A DNA stretch of 64,000 nt from Streptomyces sp. GQFP (GCF_021545335.1 NZ_CP089312.1:3782001-3846000); one strand, 5' to 3'. Positions 31,643-40,001 are shown, counted from the stretch's first letter. Made by a program: numbers and translations. Notes: a model not told the origin generated them from the letters alone.

Positions 31643-33001
31643 ATGGCCATGGAGTACGGACAGGGGTACGGGCAGCAGGGCGGGCCCGGGGCCGGATTCC
31701 ACGAGGCCGGGCGGGGGCGGCGGTTTCGGTTGCCGGCCGCGTTGCGGGCGCCCGTCGAGGCGCGCAGCTGGCGTGAGTTCGCGTATGTGCTGCTGAGCCT
31801 GCCGGTCAGCGTGCTGGTGTTCACGTACGCCGTCACCATGGCCTCCACCGGTGCGGGGCTGCTGATCACCTTCCTCGGGATTCCGGTGCTGGCCGTGGCC
31901 CTGGCGGGGTGCCGGGGGTTCGGTGTGCTGGAACGGAAGATGGCGCGGGCGCTGATCGGCGCCGACGTTGCCGAACCGGAGCCGGTGCGGACCGGGAAGT
32001 CGGGGGCGGCGGCCTGGATGGGGGGCGTGCTCAAGAGCGGTACCTCGTGGCGGCACCTGCTGTTCTCGGTGCTGCATCTGCCTTGGGCGATGTTCTCGTT
32101 CCTGGTTGCGGTGATCTTTTGGGTTTATGGGTGGGCGCTGCTCACGTACCCGCTGTGGTTCTGGGTTTTTCCGATGTACGGCGGCCAGGACGGCCTTCAG
32201 CTGTACGGCGACGAGACTCACCGGATCTACCTCGACAACCCGTTCGAGGTCACCGTGACCGCGCTGGTCGGGCTGTTGTTCACCATGGCCACGCCCTGGA
32301 TCGTGCGGGCGCTGACCCTGGTCGACCGGGTCATGGTGCAGGGGCTGCTCGGGCCGTCGCGGCTGGCGACGCGGGTCGTCGAGCTGGAGTCCGACCGGGG
32401 GGTCGTCGTCGACACGGCGGCGGCCGATCTGCGGCGGATCGAGCGGGATCTGCATGACGGGGCGCAGGCGCGGCTGGTGGCTCTGGCCATGGATCTGGGG
32501 CTCGCGAAGGAGAAGCTCACGGAGGATCCGCAGGCTGCTGCGCGGATGGTGGACGAGGCGCACGGGGAGGTGAAGACGGCGTTGCAGGAGCTGCGGGATC
32601 TGGCGCGGGGGATTCATCCGGCGGTGCTGACGGATCGGGGGCTGGACGCTGCTCTGTCGGCGGTGGCTTCTCGGTGTGCGGTGCCGGTGCAGGTGGAGGT
32701 GGATCTGGTGGCGCGGCCTGCTGCCGCGATCGAGGGGATCGCTTACTTCACGGTGTCGGAGTTGCTGCAGAACGTGAGCAAGCATGCGTCGGCTGCGTCG
32801 GCGTCGGTGGATGTGTGGCGGGTGGAGAACCGGTTGATGTTGCAGGTGGTGGATGACGGGGTGGGCGGGGCGGATGCCTCCGGCGGTTCGGGGTTGGCTG
32901 GGTTGGCGGGGCGGCTTGATGCGGTGGATGGGATTTTGGTGGTGGATTCTCCGGTGGGGGGGCCTACTCGGGTTACTGCGGAGTTGCCTTGGCGGGGGTG
33001 A
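31643..33001 (+). CDS. Sensor histidine kinase (HisKA_3, NarL-type) 2
   Basis: A 452-residue paralogue of the kinase just upstream. It has a Gly/Gln-rich N-terminus (MEYGQGYGQQGGPGAGF), the same 'Sensor' four-helix domain with a larger periplasmic loop (FPMYGGQDGLQLYGDETHRI), then RRIERDLHDGAQARL with His 271, and SELLQNVSKHASA and VDDGVGGAD of the ATP domain. From the ESDRGVVVDTAAADLRR segment to the end the two kinases are nearly colinear, so they arose by tandem duplication. ATGs at 31643 and 31649 are both possible. It ends where a repetitive terminator element begins. Confidence 0.92.
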   Translation: MAMEYGQGYGQQGGPGAGFHEAGRGRRFRLPAALRAPVEARSWREFAYVLLSLPVSVLVFTYAVTMASTGAGLLITFLGIPVLAVALAGCRGFGVLERKMARALIGADVAEPEPVRTGKSGAAAWMGGVLKSGTSWRHLLFSVLHLPWAMFSFLVAVIFWVYGWALLTYPLWFWVFPMYGGQDGLQLYGDETHRIYLDNPFEVTVTALVGLLFTMATPWIVRALTLVDRVMVQGLLGPSRLATRVVELESDRGVVVDTAAADLRRIERDLHDGAQARLVALAMDLGLAKEKLTEDPQAAARMVDEAHGEVKTALQELRDLARGIHPAVLTDRGLDAALSAVASRCAVPVQVEVDLVARPAAAIEGIAYFTVSELLQNVSKHASAASASVDVWRVENRLMLQVVDDGVGGADASGGSGLAGLAGRLDAVDGILVVDSPVGGPTRVTAELPWRG

Positions 33002-33024
33002 GTGGTGGTGCGGGGGCGGTTTTT

Positions 33025-33236
33025 TCGCCCCCGCCGCCCCTACCCGTCCCATCCTTCTGGGGGCTGCGCCCCCAGACCCCCCTTTGTCGCGCTGAACGCG
33101 CTCGTCCTCAAACGCCGGACGGGCTGGGTAGTCAGCCCGTCCGGCGTTTGCGGACAAGGCCCGTTTTAGGGCCGTAGCGGGGGTCTGGGGGCGGCAGCCC
33201 CCAGGGGATGGGAACGGGTAGGGGCGGCGGGGGCGA
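33025..33236. repeat. Streptomyces intergenic palindromic repeat, copy 1
   Basis: The gap 33002-33356 is filled by a large nested palindrome. The outer arms (about 33025-33081 and 33179-33236) are near inverse repeats; the centre is a perfect 16-bp hairpin, AAACGCCGGACGGGCT at 33110-33125 with its complement at 33134-33149. The segment 33021-33125 is about 95% identical, in inverse orientation, to 48662-48766. Both copies lie directly 3' of a gene and point the same way relative to it, so they probably act as terminators. Confidence 0.85.
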
Positions 33237-33356
33237 GACAACTCCCCGGGGCGTAGGAAACCCCTCGACAACACCCCCTTCCTCGTCCGAATACTGGGAT
33301 GCTGGAGCCTGGTGTTCGGACGGGGTATGGGGGGCCGGGGAATCGTGGAGGACAGG

Positions 33357-34016
33357 GTGCGGGTGGTCATCGCCGAGGATTCAGTGCTGCTTCGGGAGGG
33401 CCTGACCCGGTTGTTGACCGACCGTGGGCATGACGTCGTCGCCGGTGTGGGTGACGGGGTCGCGCTGATCAAGACCATTACCGAGCTGGCCGCACAGGAC
33501 GAGCTCCCGGACGTCGTCGTCGCGGATGTGCGGATGCCGCCCACGCATACCGACGAAGGGGTCCGGGCCGCCGTACAGCTGCGGAAATCACATCCGGAAC
33601 TCGGTGTGCTCGTGCTGTCGCAGTACGTCGAGGAGCGGTACGCGACCGAGCTGCTCGCCGGGTCCAGCCGAGGCGTCGGGTATCTGCTGAAGGACCGGGT
33701 CGCCGAGGTGCGGGAGTTCGTGGACGCGGTGGTGCGGGTGGCCCAGGGGGGTACCGCGCTCGATCCCGAGGTCGTGGCCCAGTTGCTGGGGCGCAGCCGT
33801 AAGCAGGACGTGCTTGCCGGGCTCACGCCCAGGGAGCGGGAGGTATTGGGGCTGATGGCCGAGGGGCGGACCAATTCGGCCATCGCGCGGCAGCTCGTCG
33901 TGAGTGACGGTGCCGTCGAGAAGCACGTCAGCAATATTTTTCTGAAGCTGGGGCTTTCGCCGAGTGACGGTGATCACCGGCGGGTTCTGGCTGTTCTGAC
34001 CTACCTCAACTCCTGA
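33357..34016 (+). CDS. LuxR/NarL-family response regulator
   Basis: A 219-residue response regulator. The receiver domain begins VRVVIAEDSVLLREGLTRLL with the acidic pair, phosphoacceptor Asp at residue 57 in VVVADVRMPP, and LKDRVAEV with the conserved Lys. The C-terminal HTH has LAGLTPREREVLGLMAEGRT and the recognition segment GAVEKHVSNIFLKLGL. I choose GTG 33357 for its GGAGGA ribosome site and typical N-terminus; GTG 33345 and ATG 33327 are alternatives. It is the only regulator beside the two kinases and is their likely partner. Confidence 0.93.
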   Translation: MRVVIAEDSVLLREGLTRLLTDRGHDVVAGVGDGVALIKTITELAAQDELPDVVVADVRMPPTHTDEGVRAAVQLRKSHPELGVLVLSQYVEERYATELLAGSSRGVGYLLKDRVAEVREFVDAVVRVAQGGTALDPEVVAQLLGRSRKQDVLAGLTPREREVLGLMAEGRTNSAIARQLVVSDGAVEKHVSNIFLKLGLSPSDGDHRRVLAVLTYLNS

Positions 34017-34269
34017 TCGCCTGACATCCCGTCAGGGCCTGGCTGCAGGCGCGCGGTCTGCGGCAGAACCGGAGAACCGGCCGGGAGCGTCTACCGAGTC
34101 AGCGCTGCGGGGCAGGAAATCATGACAAGTCAGGGCGCCGAGCCGTCTCAAAATGGCGTCCATCATGCGATCGGTCCAGGGAAGGCGACCCTTACCGACG
34201 TACTGTTGATCCTGGGAAGGTCCGCGGGAGGACCGCCCCAGGCCGCCGCCTCGAAGGAGGTCCAGTTCA
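34017..34269. other. Gap upstream of korA
   Basis: 253 nt without a gene. A small hairpin CCTGAC/GTCAGG at 34020-34036 lies just past the response-regulator stop. The korA promoter must be here, but no clear boxes are seen. Confidence 0.35.
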
Positions 34270-36255
34270 GTGACCAGCCAGGTCAGCAGTCCAGCGGACA
34301 GTTCAGCGAACGGTTCAGCGGACGGGTCAGCGAAGAAGGCCGGCGCAGACGTCGGAGCCGTCGGATCCGTCGTGGGAGAGCAGCGCAACCCAGCCGCCGT
34401 AAAGGACGTACGTCGACTCGATCGGGTGATTATCCGGTTCGCGGGGGACTCCGGGGACGGAATGCAGCTCACGGGGGACCGCTTCACCTCCGAGACCGCG
34501 TCCTTCGGGAACGATCTGTCCACTCTGCCGAACTTCCCCGCCGAGATCCGAGCGCCCGCAGGAACACTGCCGGGCGTTTCTTCGTTCCAGCTGCATTTCG
34601 CCGACCACGACATCCTCACGCCCGGTGACGCGCCCAACGTGCTCGTCGCGATGAACCCGGCCGCGCTGAAGGCGAACATCGCCGATGTGCCGCGCGGCGC
34701 CGAGATCATCGTCAACACGGACGAGTTCACCAAGCGGGCCATGCAGAAGGTCGGGTATCCGGTCTCCCCGCTGGAGGACGGCTCGCTCGACGGGTACAGC
34801 CTGCATCCGGTGCCGTTGACCACTCTCACCGTCGAGGCGCTCAAGGAGTTCGCGCTCTCCCGCAAGGAGGCCGAGCGCAGCAAGAACATGTTCGCGCTGG
34901 GGCTGTTGAGCTGGATGTACCACCGGCCGACCGAGGGTACCGAGAAGTTCCTGGCCGCCAAGTTCGCCAAGAAGCCCGAGATCGCCGCCGCCAACCTCGC
35001 CGCGTTCAGGGCCGGTTGGAACTTCGGGGAGACGACTGAGGATTTCGCCGTCTCGTACGAGGTCGCTCCTGCGTCGACCGCGTTCCCCACCGGGACCTAT
35101 CGCAACATCTCCGGGAACCTGGCCCTGTCGTACGGGCTCATCGCGGCCGGTCAACAGGCCGATCTGCCGCTGTACTTGGGGTCGTATCCGATCACGCCCG
35201 CCTCGGACATCCTGCACGAGCTGAGCCAGCACAAGAACTTCGGGGTCCGGACCTTCCAGGCCGAGGACGAAATCGCCGGTATCGGGGCCGCGTTGGGCGC
35301 CGCTTTCGGCGGGTCGCTGGCCGTGACGACGACTTCGGGGCCGGGGGTGGCGCTGAAGTCCGAGACCATCGGGCTGGCCGTTTCGATGGAACTGCCCTTG
35401 CTGGTCATCGACATCCAGCGCGGCGGGCCCTCCACCGGGCTGCCGACCAAGACCGAGCAGGCCGATCTCCTTCAGGCCATGTTCGGGCGCAACGGCGAGG
35501 CCCCGGTCCCGATCGTCGCCCCGTGCACGCCCGCCGACTGCTTCGACGCCGCGATCGAGGCCGCCCGGATCGCGCTCACCTACCGCACCCCCGTCTTCCT
35601 GCTCTCCGACGGGTATCTCGCCAACGGCTCCGAGCCCTGGCGCATCCCCGAGGTCGACGAACTGCCCGATCTCCAGGTGCAGTTCGCCCAGGGGCCCAAC
35701 CACACCCTCGACGACGGCAGCGAGGCCTTCTGGCCCTACAAGCGGGACCCGCAGACCCTCGCCCGCCCCTGGGCGATCCCCGGCACCCCCGGGCTCGAAC
35801 ACCGCATCGGCGGCATCGAGAAGCAGGACGGCACGGGCAACATCTCCTACGACCCCGCCAACCACGACCTGATGGTCCGTACCCGCCAGGCCAAGATCGA
35901 CGGCATCGACGTACCGGATCTCGATGTCGACGACCCGTCGGGCGCCGCCAACACCCTGGTGCTGGGCTGGGGTTCCACCTACGGGCCGATCACCGCGGCG
36001 GTACGGCGGCTGCGGGCGGCCGGGCAGCCGATCGCGCAGGCCCATCTACGCCACCTCAACCCCTTCCCGCGCAATCTCGGTGAGGTGCTGAGGCGTTACG
36101 ACCGGGTCGTGATCCCCGAGATGAACCTCGGCCAGCTCGCCACGCTGATCCGGGCGAAGTACCTGGTGGACGCCCACTCGTACAACCAGGTCAACGGTAT
36201 GCCGTTCAAGGCCGAACAGCTCGCCACGGCTCTCAAGGAGGCCATCGATGGCTGA
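34270..36255 (+). CDS. korA: 2-oxoacid:ferredoxin oxidoreductase, fused gamma-alpha subunit
   Basis: A 661-residue subunit of 2-oxoglutarate (or related 2-oxoacid) ferredoxin oxidoreductase, which oxidatively decarboxylates the acid to its acyl-CoA and reduces ferredoxin. The N-terminal gamma domain begins about residue 50 (RVIIRFAGDSGDGMQLTGDR); the alpha domain follows with PLYLGSYPITPASDILHELS and RTFQAEDEIAGIGAALGAAF. The C-terminal PVFLLSDGYLANGSEPW and AHLRHLNPFP are typical. GTG 34270 follows AAGGAGG. The first 45 residues are a Ser/Ala-rich extension. It overlaps korB by 8 nt. Confidence 0.95.
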   Translation: MTSQVSSPADSSANGSADGSAKKAGADVGAVGSVVGEQRNPAAVKDVRRLDRVIIRFAGDSGDGMQLTGDRFTSETASFGNDLSTLPNFPAEIRAPAGTLPGVSSFQLHFADHDILTPGDAPNVLVAMNPAALKANIADVPRGAEIIVNTDEFTKRAMQKVGYPVSPLEDGSLDGYSLHPVPLTTLTVEALKEFALSRKEAERSKNMFALGLLSWMYHRPTEGTEKFLAAKFAKKPEIAAANLAAFRAGWNFGETTEDFAVSYEVAPASTAFPTGTYRNISGNLALSYGLIAAGQQADLPLYLGSYPITPASDILHELSQHKNFGVRTFQAEDEIAGIGAALGAAFGGSLAVTTTSGPGVALKSETIGLAVSMELPLLVIDIQRGGPSTGLPTKTEQADLLQAMFGRNGEAPVPIVAPCTPADCFDAAIEAARIALTYRTPVFLLSDGYLANGSEPWRIPEVDELPDLQVQFAQGPNHTLDDGSEAFWPYKRDPQTLARPWAIPGTPGLEHRIGGIEKQDGTGNISYDPANHDLMVRTRQAKIDGIDVPDLDVDDPSGAANTLVLGWGSTYGPITAAVRRLRAAGQPIAQAHLRHLNPFPRNLGEVLRRYDRVVIPEMNLGQLATLIRAKYLVDAHSYNQVNGMPFKAEQLATALKEAIDG

Positions 36256-37333
36256 GACGTCCACGGAAGGTTCCGGTACCGGCGCGATCGAGGCACTCAC
36301 TCTGGTGCCCAAGGCCGAGGCCAGGCAGTCCATGAAGGACTTCAAGTCCGATCAGGAAGTGCGCTGGTGCCCCGGCTGCGGGGACTACGCGGTCCTCGCC
36401 GCCGTACAGGGCTTCATGCCCGAACTGGGGCTGGCGAAGGAGAACATCGTCTTCGTGTCCGGAATCGGGTGCTCCTCCCGGTTCCCGTACTACATGAACA
36501 CCTACGGGATGCACTCCATCCACGGCCGCGCGCCCGCCATCGCCACCGGCCTCGCCACCAGCCGCCGCGACCTGAGCGTGTGGGTCGTCACGGGTGACGG
36601 TGACGCCCTCTCCATCGGCGGCAACCACCTCATCCACGCCCTGCGGCGCAATGTGAACCTCAAGATCCTGCTCTTCAACAACCGGATCTACGGGCTGACC
36701 AAGGGCCAGTACTCGCCCACCAGCGAGGTCGGCAAGATCACCAAGTCGACTCCGATGGGCTCGCTGGACGCGCCCTTCAACCCGGTGTCGCTGGCGATCG
36801 GCGCCGAGGCGTCCTTCGTCGCCCGGACCGTCGACTCCGACCGCAAGCACCTCACGAGCGTGCTGCGCGAGGCCGCCGCCCATCCCGGTACCGCGCTCGT
36901 CGAGATCTACCAGAACTGCAACATCTTCAACGACGGCGCCTTCGAGGTCCTCAAGGACAAACAGCAGGCCGAGGAGGCGGTGATCCGGCTGGAGCACGGG
37001 CAGCCGATCCGCTTCGGCACCGACCACGCCAAGGGTGTCGTACGGGACCGGGCGACCGGCGACCTGAAGGTGGTCGCCGTCACCGCCGACAACGAGGCCG
37101 ACGTGCTCGTGCACGACGCGCACTCCGCGTCCCCGACCACGGCCTTCGCGCTCTCCCGGCTCGCCGACCCGGACACCCTGCACCACACGCCCATCGGCGT
37201 CTTCCGCTCGGTCGACCGGCCCGTGTACGACACACAGATGGCCGAGCAGCTCGACACCGCGATCGTCCAGAACGGCAAGGGCGACCTCGGCGCGCTGCTC
37301 GCGGGCGGCGACACCTGGACCGTCGTCGGCTGA
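36248..37333 (+). CDS. korB: 2-oxoacid:ferredoxin oxidoreductase, beta subunit
   Basis: A 361-residue TPP-binding subunit. The motifs are RWCPGCGDYAVLAAVQ, FVSGIGCSSRFPYYMNTYG, the TPP/Mg site VVTGDGDALSIGGNHLIHAL with LLFNNRIYGLTKGQYSPTS, and LVEIYQNCNIFNDGAF. The Cys residues that bind the single [4Fe-4S] cluster (WCPGC and GC) are present. No ferredoxin-like 2x[4Fe-4S] delta domain is encoded, so a free ferredoxin is the acceptor. It starts inside korA and ends near a bidirectional terminator. Confidence 0.95.
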   Translation: MAETSTEGSGTGAIEALTLVPKAEARQSMKDFKSDQEVRWCPGCGDYAVLAAVQGFMPELGLAKENIVFVSGIGCSSRFPYYMNTYGMHSIHGRAPAIATGLATSRRDLSVWVVTGDGDALSIGGNHLIHALRRNVNLKILLFNNRIYGLTKGQYSPTSEVGKITKSTPMGSLDAPFNPVSLAIGAEASFVARTVDSDRKHLTSVLREAAAHPGTALVEIYQNCNIFNDGAFEVLKDKQQAEEAVIRLEHGQPIRFGTDHAKGVVRDRATGDLKVVAVTADNEADVLVHDAHSASPTTAFALSRLADPDTLHHTPIGVFRSVDRPVYDTQMAEQLDTAIVQNGKGDLGALLAGGDTWTVVG

Positions 37334-37348
37334 CCTGTTCGCGAGCGA

Positions 37349-37774
37349 CTACGAGGCCCGGGTCTTTTCGGCCCGGGCCTCGTCGTACGCCTCGCGGGCC
37401 CGGTCCACGTCCTGCATGCGGTCCTTCGTCCAGACCGCCAGGGCGCTGACCTGGGCGGCGGCCTCGCGGCCGAGGTCGGTGAGCGAGTAGTCGACGCGGG
37501 GCGGGATGACCGGCTTCGCGTCCCGGTGGACCATGCCGTCGCGCTCCAGCGTCTGGAGGGTCTGCGTCAGCATCTTCTCGCTGACCCCGCTGATGGCCCG
37601 GCGCAGCTCGCTGAAGCGGTACGAGCGCTCCAGCAGCTCCATGAGGACGAGCACACCCCAGCGGCTGGTGACGTGCTCCATGACCAGGCGGTACGGGCAC
37701 CTGCCCTCGGCGTCGACCGTCGCGTACTTGCCCCTGGCCTCGGCCCCGCCGCTCACTGCCGAACTTACTGTCAT
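37349..37774 (-). CDS. HxlR-family transcriptional regulator
   Basis: A 141-residue winged-helix regulator. The signature EGRCPYRLVMEHVTSRWGVLVLMELL is that of HxlR/YodB proteins, with the N-terminal Cys (RCPY) that in YodB and CatR senses quinones or diamide. SELRRAISGVSEKMLTQTLQTLERDGMVHR is the DNA-recognition part. It is divergent from a QorB-like quinone reductase, and a two-turn dyad lies between them, touching its own start codon; so it likely represses both genes and is released by reactive quinones. The start leaves almost no leader. Confidence 0.93.
   Translation of the reverse strand: MTVSSAVSGGAEARGKYATVDAEGRCPYRLVMEHVTSRWGVLVLMELLERSYRFSELRRAISGVSEKMLTQTLQTLERDGMVHRDAKPVIPPRVDYSLTDLGREAAAQVSALAVWTKDRMQDVDRAREAYDEARAEKTRAS
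37351..37383. terminator. Bidirectional terminator between korB and hxlR
   Basis: A perfect 12-bp stem ACGAGGCCCGGG/CCCGGGCCTCGT with a 9-nt loop containing TTTT. It overlaps the last ten codons of the HxlR gene. Confidence 0.8.
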
Positions 37775-37805
37775 GTAAGTACCTTACTTGAAAGTGGGTA
37801 CTTTC
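37775..37805. promoter_or_regulatory. Probable HxlR operator in the hxlR-qorB gap
   Basis: AAGTACC (37777-37783) and GGTACTT (37797-37803) form an exact 7-bp inverted repeat with 13-nt spacer, 20 bp centre to centre, as expected for a winged-helix dimer. Inside and around it are two lesser dyads: GTAAG-TAC-CTTAC (37775-37787) and GAAAGT-GGGT-ACTTTC (37790-37805). The region is AT-richer than its surroundings. Confidence 0.7.
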
Positions 37806-37866
37806 CAAGAGTTAGCGCTTCTCCTAGGGTTAGCGCCAGCCCGCATCCCACAAGGAGATTCACATC

Positions 37867-38718
37867 ATGAGCATCGTCGTCACCGGAGCCACCGGCCACC
37901 TCGGTCGTCACGTCGTCGAGCAGCTGCTGGAGAAGGTTCCGGCCGACCAGATCACCGCCGTCGTGCGCGACGCGGAGAAGGCGTCCGGCTTCGCGGCCCG
38001 CGGTGTGAAGATCGCCGTCGCCAACTACAACGAGCCCGAGACCTTCGACGGTGTCATAGCCGCCGGTGACAAGGTGCTGCTCATCTCCGGCAACGAGTTC
38101 GACAAGGGCCGTGTCGCCCAGCACAAGGTCGTCCTCGACGCCGCCAAGGCCGCGGGCGCCGCACTGCTCGCGTACACCAGCGCCCTGGGCGCCTTCACGG
38201 CCGCACTGGCCGACGACCACAGGGGCACCGAGGCGGCGATCCTCGAGTCCGGCATCACGTACTCGCTGCTGCGCAACGGCTGGTACAACGAGAACTACAC
38301 CGAGCAGCTCGCCGTCGCCCTGGAGCACGGCGTCACCCAGGCCGCCGGTGACGGCAAGGTCGCCTCGGCCGCCCGCGCCGACTACGCCGCCGCCGCTGTC
38401 GCGGTGCTGACCGGCGAGGGCCACGAGAACTCGACGTACGAGCTGAGCGGCGACACGGCGTGGACCTTCGCCGAGTACGCGGCCGAGGTGTCCAAGCAGT
38501 CCGGCAAGGACGTCGCCTACAACGCCGTTCCCGTCGAGGTCTACACCGGCATCCTGACCGGCGCCGGCCTGCCCGAGGGCTTCGCCGCGATCCTCGCGGG
38601 CGTGGACGTGTCCATCGAGCAGGGCCAGCTGGCCGGCACCCCGGGCGACCTGTCCCGCCTGACCGGCCGCCCGACCACGCCGATCGCCGAGTCGATCGCC
38701 GCCGCGCTCAAGGCCTGA
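37867..38718 (+). CDS. NAD(P)H:quinone oxidoreductase, QorB/NmrA type
   Basis: A 283-residue NmrA-family reductase. The Rossmann motif is MSIVVTGATGHLGRHVVEQL, with ITAVVRDAEKA after strand 2 (Arg for NADPH phosphate), LLISGNEFDKGRVAQHK, and LAYTSALGAF and LLRNGWYNENY that match E. coli QorB. It probably reduces quinones with NADPH. The ATG at 37867 has AAGGAG upstream. It is divergent from the HxlR regulator and followed by two hairpins before rarD. Confidence 0.92.
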   Translation: MSIVVTGATGHLGRHVVEQLLEKVPADQITAVVRDAEKASGFAARGVKIAVANYNEPETFDGVIAAGDKVLLISGNEFDKGRVAQHKVVLDAAKAAGAALLAYTSALGAFTAALADDHRGTEAAILESGITYSLLRNGWYNENYTEQLAVALEHGVTQAAGDGKVASAARADYAAAAVAVLTGEGHENSTYELSGDTAWTFAEYAAEVSKQSGKDVAYNAVPVEVYTGILTGAGLPEGFAAILAGVDVSIEQGQLAGTPGDLSRLTGRPTTPIAESIAAALKA

Positions 38719-38771
38719 CGTCACCCGCAACCCCTAGCTAGGGCCTGACCTGCCGGACAGACCCCAGAGCA

Positions 38772-38806
38772 CTCAGGGGCGCGCACTCCCCCGTAGCGCC
38801 CCTGAG
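38772..38806 (+). terminator. Terminator hairpin after the QorB-like gene
   Basis: CTCAGGGGCGC (38772-38782) pairs exactly with GCGCCCCTGAG (38796-38806), loop 13 nt, about 55 nt past the stop. Confidence 0.7.
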
Positions 38807-38811
38807 GACGC

Positions 38812-38863
38812 CACCCCCAGCTGTCATGACCGTATCGCGATACGAGCATGACAGCCGGGGGTG
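38812..38863. promoter_or_regulatory. 52-bp interrupted palindrome upstream of rarD
   Basis: The core is the perfect 14-mer CGTATCGCGATACG (38831-38844), flanked by CTGTCATG and CATGACAG (38821-38828, 38847-38854) and further by CCCCC/GGGGG arms. Only three positions per arm are unpaired. There is no U-run. It could be a second terminator or an operator for a dimeric repressor of rarD. Confidence 0.6.
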
Positions 38864-38927
38864 CTCGGCGTTACCGTCAGGGACGCACGTCCATCTGCTG
38901 ATGTGCTGATACGAGGGGGAGGCACCG

Positions 38928-39896
38928 GTGGCCGGGAAGCCCACGAGCGAGCAGCGCACGGGTCTGCTGAACGGCTTCGCGGCATACGGGATGTGGGGCC
39001 TCGTCCCGCTCTTCTGGCCGCTGCTGAAGCCGGCCGGGGCGGTCGAGATCCTGGCCCACCGGATGGTGTGGTCCCTGGCCTTCGTCGGTATCGCACTGCT
39101 GGTGCTGCGCCGCTGGGCCTGGGCGGGCGAACTGCTGCGGCAACCGCGCCGGCTGGCGCTGATAGCGGTCGCGGCGGCGCTCATCACGGTCAACTGGGGC
39201 GTCTACATCTGGGCGGTGAACACCGGGCACGTGGTCGAGGCCTCGCTCGGCTACTTCATCAACCCGCTGGTCACCATCGCCATGGGCGTGATCCTGCTGA
39301 AGGAACGGCTGCGGCCGGTGCAGTGGACGGCGGTCGGCGTCTGTCTCGCCGCCGTGCTCGTCCTGACGATCGGATACGGCCGGCCGCCCTGGATCTCCCT
39401 CTGCCTGGCCTTCTCCTTCGCCACGTACGGCCTGGTCAAGAAGAAGGTCAACCTGGGAGGGGTCGAATCCCTGGCCGCCGAGACCGCGGTCCAGTTCCTG
39501 CCCGCGCTGGCGTATCTGCTGTGGCTGGGCAGCCGGGGCGAGGCGGCCTTCGGTACGGAGGGCGCCGGGCACGCGGCCCTCCTCGCGGCGACCGGCATCG
39601 TGACCGCCCTCCCGCTGGTCTGCTTCGGCGCGGCGGCGATCCGGGTGCCCCTGTCGACCCTGGGCCTGCTCCAGTACCTGGCCCCCGTCTTCCAGTTCCT
39701 CCTCGGCATCTTCTACTTCCACGAGGCCATGCCCCCGGAACGCTGGGCCGGCTTCGCCCTCGTGTGGCTCGCACTCGCCCTGCTGACATGGGACGCGCTG
39801 CGGGCGGCTCGGCGGGGGGCTCGGGCGCTCAGGGCGGGGGCCGAGGCGATCCCCGCTCCCCGGACGGCGGAAGCCACGCAGGACGTACGCGGCTGA
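38928..39896 (+). CDS. rarD: RarD-type EamA transporter
   Basis: A 322-residue inner membrane protein with about ten hydrophobic segments in two EamA repeats. RarD features: GLLNGFAAYGMWGLVPLFWPLL, ILAHRMVWSL, ITVNWGVYIWAVNTGHVVEASLGYFINPL, VLLLKERL-like VILLKERLRPVQW, and PLSTLGLLQYLAPVFQFLLG. It belongs to the drug/metabolite transporter superfamily; RarD was named for chloramphenicol sensitivity but the substrate is unknown. The start is GTG 38928 with GAGGGGGAGG upstream. Its stop codon lies within a 21-nt tandem repeat. Confidence 0.93.
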   Translation: MAGKPTSEQRTGLLNGFAAYGMWGLVPLFWPLLKPAGAVEILAHRMVWSLAFVGIALLVLRRWAWAGELLRQPRRLALIAVAAALITVNWGVYIWAVNTGHVVEASLGYFINPLVTIAMGVILLKERLRPVQWTAVGVCLAAVLVLTIGYGRPPWISLCLAFSFATYGLVKKKVNLGGVESLAAETAVQFLPALAYLLWLGSRGEAAFGTEGAGHAALLAATGIVTALPLVCFGAAAIRVPLSTLGLLQYLAPVFQFLLGIFYFHEAMPPERWAGFALVWLALALLTWDALRAARRGARALRAGAEAIPAPRTAEATQDVRG

Positions 39897-39955
39897 ACAC
39901 GCGGGATGCACGCCTGAACACGCGGGACGTCCGCCTGAACACGCGGGACGTCCGT
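39893..39955 (+). repeat. Three tandem 21-nt repeats spanning the rarD stop
   Basis: Units at 39893, 39914 and 39935 read CTGAACACGCGGGA followed by TGCACGC, CGTCCGC or CGTCCGT. The first contains the rarD TGA; because 21 is a multiple of three, copies 2 and 3 repeat that TGA in the same frame. Confidence 0.9.
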
Positions 39956-39987
39956 CGCCGAAGCGGGGCGTTGTCAGTGCGGCACGT

Positions 39988-39993
39988 TATAAG
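39988..39993 (+). promoter_or_regulatory. -10 box of the VOC gene, suggesting a leaderless mRNA
   Basis: TATAAG lies 8 nt before the ATG at 40002, so transcription would begin at or near the start codon. No ribosome binding site is seen. A good -35 box is not evident. Confidence 0.4.
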
Positions 39994-40001
39994 TGGTTTC
40001 C

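Noticed and set aside
34032..35090. 352-codon minus-strand frame opposite korA
   Set aside because: Shadow of korA; the Ser/Ala/Arg-rich text has no signature.
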